Shown: piece by piece, positions 60,740-64,000 of the stretch
How positions within the stretch are numbered: the stretch's first letter is position 1
Layout: each line of letters opens with the position of its first letter
Assembly: GCF_023516595.1 (NCBI RefSeq)
Contig: NZ_JAMGBG010000010.1
Location: 1 to 64,000 of the forward strand
Length of the DNA stretch: 64,000 nucleotides
From: Streptomyces neyagawaensis
GTDB lineage: Bacteria > Actinomycetota > Actinomycetes > Streptomycetales > Streptomycetaceae
Direction: 5' to 3'
Notes under the pieces: model-generated
Database searches by the model: none
What the model was told of the DNA's origin: nothing
The model's input: only the letters and a program-made list of their open reading frames with translations
Position numbers and translations under genes: made by a program

Positions 60740-61432
60740 TCACGGGGTCCATCGTCCTCGGCGGTGCAGCAGCCGGTGGACGGCCGCGCCGAGCGCGCCG
60801 GCGATGAGGAGGCCGCCGGCGATCATGGCCGGGACGGAGTCGGTGAAGGCACCGCCGCTGCCCGCGTGCACGCCGCGCTGGACCGGCGCGGGACGGTGGG
60901 TGTCATGGTGGGTGGGCTGGTGCGTCGGCTGGTCGGTGGGGTGATGCGTCGGCTGGTCGGTCGGGTGATGCGTGGGCTGGTCGGTGGGGTGATGCGTGGG
61001 CTGGTGGCCGCCGGGGTTGTCGGTGAAGGTGGCGCTCCACTGTTTCTGCTCGGCGCCGGGCGGGGCGGGGCAGACGCCGTCGACGCCCCACTCGGTGGAG
61101 CCGCCCGCCGCGTCCGGGCCGGTCCCGAAGTCGGCGGCCGGGGCGATACGGGCGGTTCCCTGGTAGGAGGGCCCGCCCGCGGGATCGTCGTTGCCGGGGA
61201 TCCGTTGCAGTGTGACGGTGCCCTGCTCGAACGCCTGTGAGCTGGCGTCGATGCTCTCGGGGGCCTGACCGCCGGTGGGGTCGCAGGAGACGGAGACCGT
61301 GACGGTCTCGCCCGGCGCGGCCTCGTGCGGGGCGACCTCGGCCGCCGGATCCGCGTACGCGACCGGGGCCGCGACGCCGAGCACGGCACCGGCCAGGGCG
61401 GCGGCGGACAGGACACGGGCTCTGCGGCGCAT
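60740..61432 (-). CDS. Secreted, C-terminally membrane-anchored repeat protein
   Basis: A 230-residue surface protein. A signal peptide (about 1-27, LSAAALAGAVLGVAAPVAYA) is followed by a beta domain (about 30-140, two or three cysteines: VSVSCDPTGG, DGVCPAPPG), then a THHPTDQP repeat of 8 residues (24 bp) in about four copies, a Gly linker and one C-terminal helix (MIAGGLLIAGALGAAVHRLL) with a basic tail. No LPxTG sorting motif is seen. The protein is probably attached to the cell envelope with a His-rich stalk that may bind metal. Confidence 0.85.
   Translation of the reverse strand: MRRRARVLSAAALAGAVLGVAAPVAYADPAAEVAPHEAAPGETVTVSVSCDPTGGQAPESIDASSQAFEQGTVTLQRIPGNDDPAGGPSYQGTARIAPAADFGTGPDAAGGSTEWGVDGVCPAPPGAEQKQWSATFTDNPGGHQPTHHPTDQPTHHPTDQPTHHPTDQPTHQPTHHDTHRPAPVQRGVHAGSGGAFTDSVPAMIAGGLLIAGALGAAVHRLLHRRGRWTP
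60905..61010. repeat. 24-bp tandem repeat encoding THHPTDQP
   Basis: On the plus strand the unit GGTCGGTGGGGTGATGCG with GGCTGG recurs about four times with a 24-bp period inside the surface-protein gene. The period is a multiple of 3, so copy changes would keep the frame and alter the length of the His/Pro-rich stalk. Confidence 0.75.
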
Positions 61433-61761
61433 GGGCGGGACTCCTTAGGACTCCGACTCGGGACACGCCCACCGCGCCCCGCCCTCCCCATCAGACCCCC
61501 CACCCCGACCCCCCGCCCGCCACCGAGCCCCATTAGCGGGACCGCCCCCGCCGACCGGGTGACAGCACGTTTGAGGCGAGGGGGGTGCGTAAGGGGCAGG
61601 GGTGTGGACCGGAGGACACGCGGGGTGGGGCACGCGGGGGTCGAAGGGCGGGCCGCAGGCCCGCTCCTTCAGGGGCGCGGGGAACTGCGCGACAAGCCAC
61701 AACGCACCCGCACCCGCCGAGCCCGCACCCCCCGAGCTCCAAGGCGCCCTCCCCCTCCCCC
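61433..61761. other. Intergenic region with dispersed repeat, no supported gene
   Basis: This 329-bp gap holds repeat copy 5 (61661-61735) and the upstream region of the surface-protein gene (about 61433-61560). Open frames across it are shadows of the repeat. No RNA gene or promoter could be supported. Confidence 0.5.
61661..61735 (-). repeat. Dispersed Streptomyces repeat, copy 5 (inverted)
   Basis: On the minus strand it reads GGGTGCGGGTGCGTTGTGG, CTTGTCGCGCAGTTCCCC and GCGCCCCTGAAGGAGC, the form closest to the general consensus. It sits 27 bp after the ANTAR gene stop and may act as a transcription end. Confidence 0.65.
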
Positions 61762-62478
61762 TCAGCCGGAAAGGGACACCAACTCCCGCTCCAGCCCCCG
61801 CCCCCGCTTCTCCACCACGGCCGAAGCCACCTCCGCCAACTTACGATTCGTGGCCTGCGAAATACGCCGCAGCACAGCGAACGCCGCATCCGCGTCGCAG
61901 CCAAGGACATGCATCACGATCCCGCACGCCTGATCGACGACCGGCCGCGTCCGCAGCGCCGCCCCGAGCTGGTCGAGCTCCGTGAGCGCCGCCCGGTAGG
62001 ACCGGTCCCGGACGATGCACGTCGCCGCGAGATCCCCGAGCGCGTGGGCGGGCCCGTGCGGCACGTCCCCCAACGCCCCGGCGCGGAAGCTGTAGAGACT
62101 GAGCGTGACGGTCAGCCCCGACCGCCGGAACGGCAGGGTGACACTGGACCGGACGCCCGCGTCGAGGGCCACGGCCCGATAGTCCGGCCACCGTTCGTCG
62201 TTCAGGAGATCCGCCGCGTCGACCGGTTCCCCGCGCTCCAACGCCGTCGGGATCGGCCCCTCGCCCGACCGGAGTTGGACCGCGACCAGTCCGGCGAGGT
62301 CGGGGTGGGTGACGGCGGCGGGCCGCTCCGCGCCGTCGTCGCAGACCATGCTGCTCGCCCCGCAGCAGTCGCTGGTGCAGCGGGCGGCGTGTTCGACGAG
62401 CTGTGAGAGCCTCCTCGCCGGAAGGGCCGACTCGGGCGATTCCCCGCGCGGAAGGCCGACATGTTCGGATTCCGGCAT
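61762..62478 (-). CDS. GAF-ANTAR antitermination regulator
   Basis: A 238-residue regulator. A GAF-like sensory domain (about 20-165, VDAADLLNDERWPDYRAVAL, VRSSVTLPFRRSGLTVTLSL) precedes a C-terminal ANTAR domain (about 170-230, LGAALRTRPVVDQACGIVMH, CDADAAFAVLRRISQATNRK). ANTAR domains bind hairpin RNA and prevent transcription termination. The start at 62478 has GAGAGGAGG upstream. It is divergent from a PAS/GAF protein 150 bp away, its likely partner or target. Confidence 0.93.
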   Translation of the reverse strand: MPESEHVGLPRGESPESALPARRLSQLVEHAARCTSDCCGASSMVCDDGAERPAAVTHPDLAGLVAVQLRSGEGPIPTALERGEPVDAADLLNDERWPDYRAVALDAGVRSSVTLPFRRSGLTVTLSLYSFRAGALGDVPHGPAHALGDLAATCIVRDRSYRAALTELDQLGAALRTRPVVDQACGIVMHVLGCDADAAFAVLRRISQATNRKLAEVASAVVEKRGRGLERELVSLSG

Positions 62479-62628
62479 GCTGCGCGCCTCCTCTCGTGGA
62501 TGGCGTTCCCGTTCACCCACGCGGAAAACGGACACGGCGGGCCCTGCGCGCGAAGGAGTCGGACAACCGACATCGTGCGCTGTGCCACGCCATCCCCGTG
62601 AACGCCTCTCACGCGTTACGTTCGTCGC

Positions 62629-63741
62629 ATGGCTCAGACGGACGAATTCGGCGAGGAGCTGGCGGATTTCGTACGCCGCGTCGCGGAGCTCAAGACGGCC
62701 AGGTCGGTACCGGCCGACGACCTGCCGACGGTGCTGGACGCGGCGATCTTCGAACTCGACCATGTGGCGGATCAGTTGTGGCCGCGGTACGAGCGGCTGA
62801 CGGCCCGACCGCCCGGTGGGACCGCGTCGGCCGCGCAGGAGCACCAGTTGCTGAAGGCCGTCTTCCAACTGCTGCCGCTGCCCCTGGCCCTGCTGGACCG
62901 GGAGACGGTGGTGCGCCGCCTCAACCAGGCGGCGAGCACGTTCACCGGCGTGCGGGCGGGTTACGCTACCGGCCGTCCGCTCACCGGGTTCCTGGCGCAC
63001 GCCGACCGGAGCGCGTTCCGGGGTCAGGTGGCGGCCGTGGCGCGCGGCGAGGGCGACCGCAGTCTCACCGTGCACCTCCAGCAGCGCCCCTCCGTGCCGG
63101 TCCGGGCGACGTTGACGGCGCTGCGCCCCAGTGGTGAGCCCCGCACCACCGTGCTGGTCGTGCTGCAGCCGGCAGGGCACTGGGACCGGATGCCGGTCGT
63201 GGAGGGCACGGCCCGCCCCTTGCCCGACCTCGCGGAGACGACCCGCCACGCGGCGCTCATGGATCTGCTGGACACCATGACGACGGCCCTGCTCACCGTG
63301 CCCGCCGCCGAGGCCCTCGACCGCGCGGCCCGGGTACTGCACGGCCGCTTCGCCGACTGGGTCGTGGCCGACACGGCGTCCCCCGGGCTGACCCGTACGA
63401 CCGCGCTGGCCCCCTCCGGCAAGGAGGCGGGTCTCGTCGCGGACCAGGATCCGGCCACCTGCCCCTTGGTCGTGTCCGCCGCCCGGGGCGGCTCCACCGC
63501 CCTCCAGGTCCGCCCGCCGGACCCCGACGCCTTCGGCCACGACACCACGGGCGCCCCCGTCCTCGTACGGGCCGACGTCACCTCACTCCTGTCGGTCCCC
63601 CTGACCGCCCCCGACGGCACGGTCAGGGGCGTGCTCACCCTCTTCCGTTCGGGCGCCCGGCTGGCCTTCTCGATGGCGGAGGCCCGGGCGATGGACACGA
63701 TGTCCCGCCACATCGCCCTCGCGATGGACCCCCGCGGGTGA
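62629..63741 (+). CDS. PAS-GAF sensory protein
   Basis: A 370-residue soluble sensor. A helical N-terminus (1-70) is followed by a PAS domain (about 80-180, LLPLPLALLDRETVVRRLNQ, FTGVRAGYATGRPLTGFLAH) and a GAF domain (about 205-365, LLDTMTTALLTVPAAEALDR, SLLSVPLTAPDGTVRGVLTL). No output domain such as a kinase, phosphatase or ANTAR is present, so signal must pass by protein contact. The divergent ANTAR gene is a good candidate partner. The ATG at 62629 has no strong SD. Confidence 0.88.
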   Translation: MAQTDEFGEELADFVRRVAELKTARSVPADDLPTVLDAAIFELDHVADQLWPRYERLTARPPGGTASAAQEHQLLKAVFQLLPLPLALLDRETVVRRLNQAASTFTGVRAGYATGRPLTGFLAHADRSAFRGQVAAVARGEGDRSLTVHLQQRPSVPVRATLTALRPSGEPRTTVLVVLQPAGHWDRMPVVEGTARPLPDLAETTRHAALMDLLDTMTTALLTVPAAEALDRAARVLHGRFADWVVADTASPGLTRTTALAPSGKEAGLVADQDPATCPLVVSAARGGSTALQVRPPDPDAFGHDTTGAPVLVRADVTSLLSVPLTAPDGTVRGVLTLFRSGARLAFSMAEARAMDTMSRHIALAMDPRG

Positions 63742-63790
63742 CCGACGGGAATCCCCGCGGACAGCGTCACCCCTCAGGGAGACAGGAACG

Positions 63791-63830
63791 ACCGGCCGGC
63801 CGAGCCCCCGAAGGGGTCGGCCGACCGGTC
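63791..63830. terminator. Bidirectional terminator between PAS/GAF and sigma factor genes
   Basis: ACCGGCCGGCCGA pairs with TCGGCCGACCGGT (one mismatch) around GCCCCCGAAGGGG, which itself pairs, giving a long stem 50 bp after the PAS/GAF stop and 30 bp from the convergent sigma factor gene. Confidence 0.8.
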
Positions 63831-63859
63831 GCGTCGGTGGGTTGCGTGGACAGCGGGGT

Positions 63860-64000
63860 TCAGTCGGTGGGGCCACCGACGTCCTGCATCACCTGGTCGC
63901 GCAGTCGGTCACAGCACCGGCTGATCAGCCGGGAGACATGCATCTGCGAGATGCCCAACTGCTCCGCGATCCGGCTCTGGGTCATGTCCCCGAAGAACCG
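63860..64000 (-). CDS. SigB/SigF-type sigma factor, C-terminal fragment (partial)
   Basis: The last 46 residues of an RNA polymerase sigma factor, with region 4.2 helix-turn-helix (RFFGDMTQSRIAEQLGISQM, then HVSRLISRCCDRLRDQVM). The pattern with MTQS and ISQMHVSRL is that of the stress/sporulation SigB/F/G group of actinobacteria. The gene continues beyond the right edge. Neighbouring GAF/PAS/ANTAR sensors fit a stress-signalling area. Confidence 0.93.
   Translation of the reverse strand, partial: RFFGDMTQSRIAEQLGISQMHVSRLISRCCDRLRDQVMQDVGGPTD

Noticed and set aside
61762..63540. A 592-codon minus-strand frame joining the ANTAR gene to upstream sequence
   Set aside because: The upstream half is antisense to the PAS/GAF gene; a strong SD and ATG at 62478 define the real ANTAR protein.

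Overview
The window is chromosomal DNA of an actinomycete, almost certainly a Streptomyces. The support is very high GC, strong third-codon G/C bias, many GTG/TTG starts with purine-rich Shine-Dalgarno (SD) sites, near-absence of TTA codons, and typical families: ROK and DUF5753 regulators, CebR-controlled cellulases, an ANTAR regulator and a SigB/F-type sigma factor. No tRNA, rRNA, CRISPR or intact insertion sequence was seen.

Layout. 1-2267: sugar ABC ATPase (cut by the window edge) behind a ROK regulator. 2550-6502: a translationally coupled pair, a STAND/NACHT-like NTPase with a propeller-like C-terminus and a propeller-like partner with a membrane hairpin. 6510-10721: GntR regulator, FabH-like ketosynthase, an OxlT-type MFS transporter with an overlapping 45-residue small subunit, and a lipoprotein. 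10764-14165: a gene graveyard containing a shredded formate dehydrogenase, an fdhD carrying an in-frame repeat insertion, a Tn3 transposase stub, a TauE/SafE exporter, a small membrane ORF, an internally deleted ynfA and a frameshifted small gene behind an intact palindromic operator. 14332-25265: secreted sialidase, DUF4185/5005-like protein, BASS transporter with divergent LysR, acyl-CoA ligase, secreted lyase-like protein, aldo/keto reductase, His-rich methyltransferase and a RibD/DHFR-like protein. 25518-33651: a cellulolytic island (GH6 divergent from GH48-GH74, each with CBM2) with CebR-like boxes between the divergent genes, followed by a collapsed PL11 rhamnogalacturonan lyase. 34362-41555: WYL regulator with a dyad on its own start codon and two coupled small genes, methyltransferase and pterin dehydratase, ADP-ribosylglycohydrolase, two helix-turn-helix regulators and a membrane protein. 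41681-54714: DnaK, patatin-like phospholipase, OsmC, a VWA protein with two TTA codons, a MoxR ATPase plus metallopeptidase-like VWA pair, and a membrane phosphatase. 54840-55985: a six-frame-open satellite with higher-order organisation. 55987-64000: resolvase-like protein, two metallo-beta-lactamase-fold proteins around a DedA protein, a lysine-free aminotransferase-like protein, a surface protein, ANTAR and PAS/GAF regulators, and the end of a sigma factor.

The cellulase block is the clearest working unit: GH6 and GH48 would attack opposite cellulose chain ends, GH74 would remove xyloglucan, and CebR boxes would link expression to cello-oligosaccharides. The best candidates for something undescribed are the STAND/propeller pair, the VWA-MoxR-VWA/peptidase neighbourhood that carries a similar short beta motif, the satellite, and the lysine-free aminotransferase homologue.
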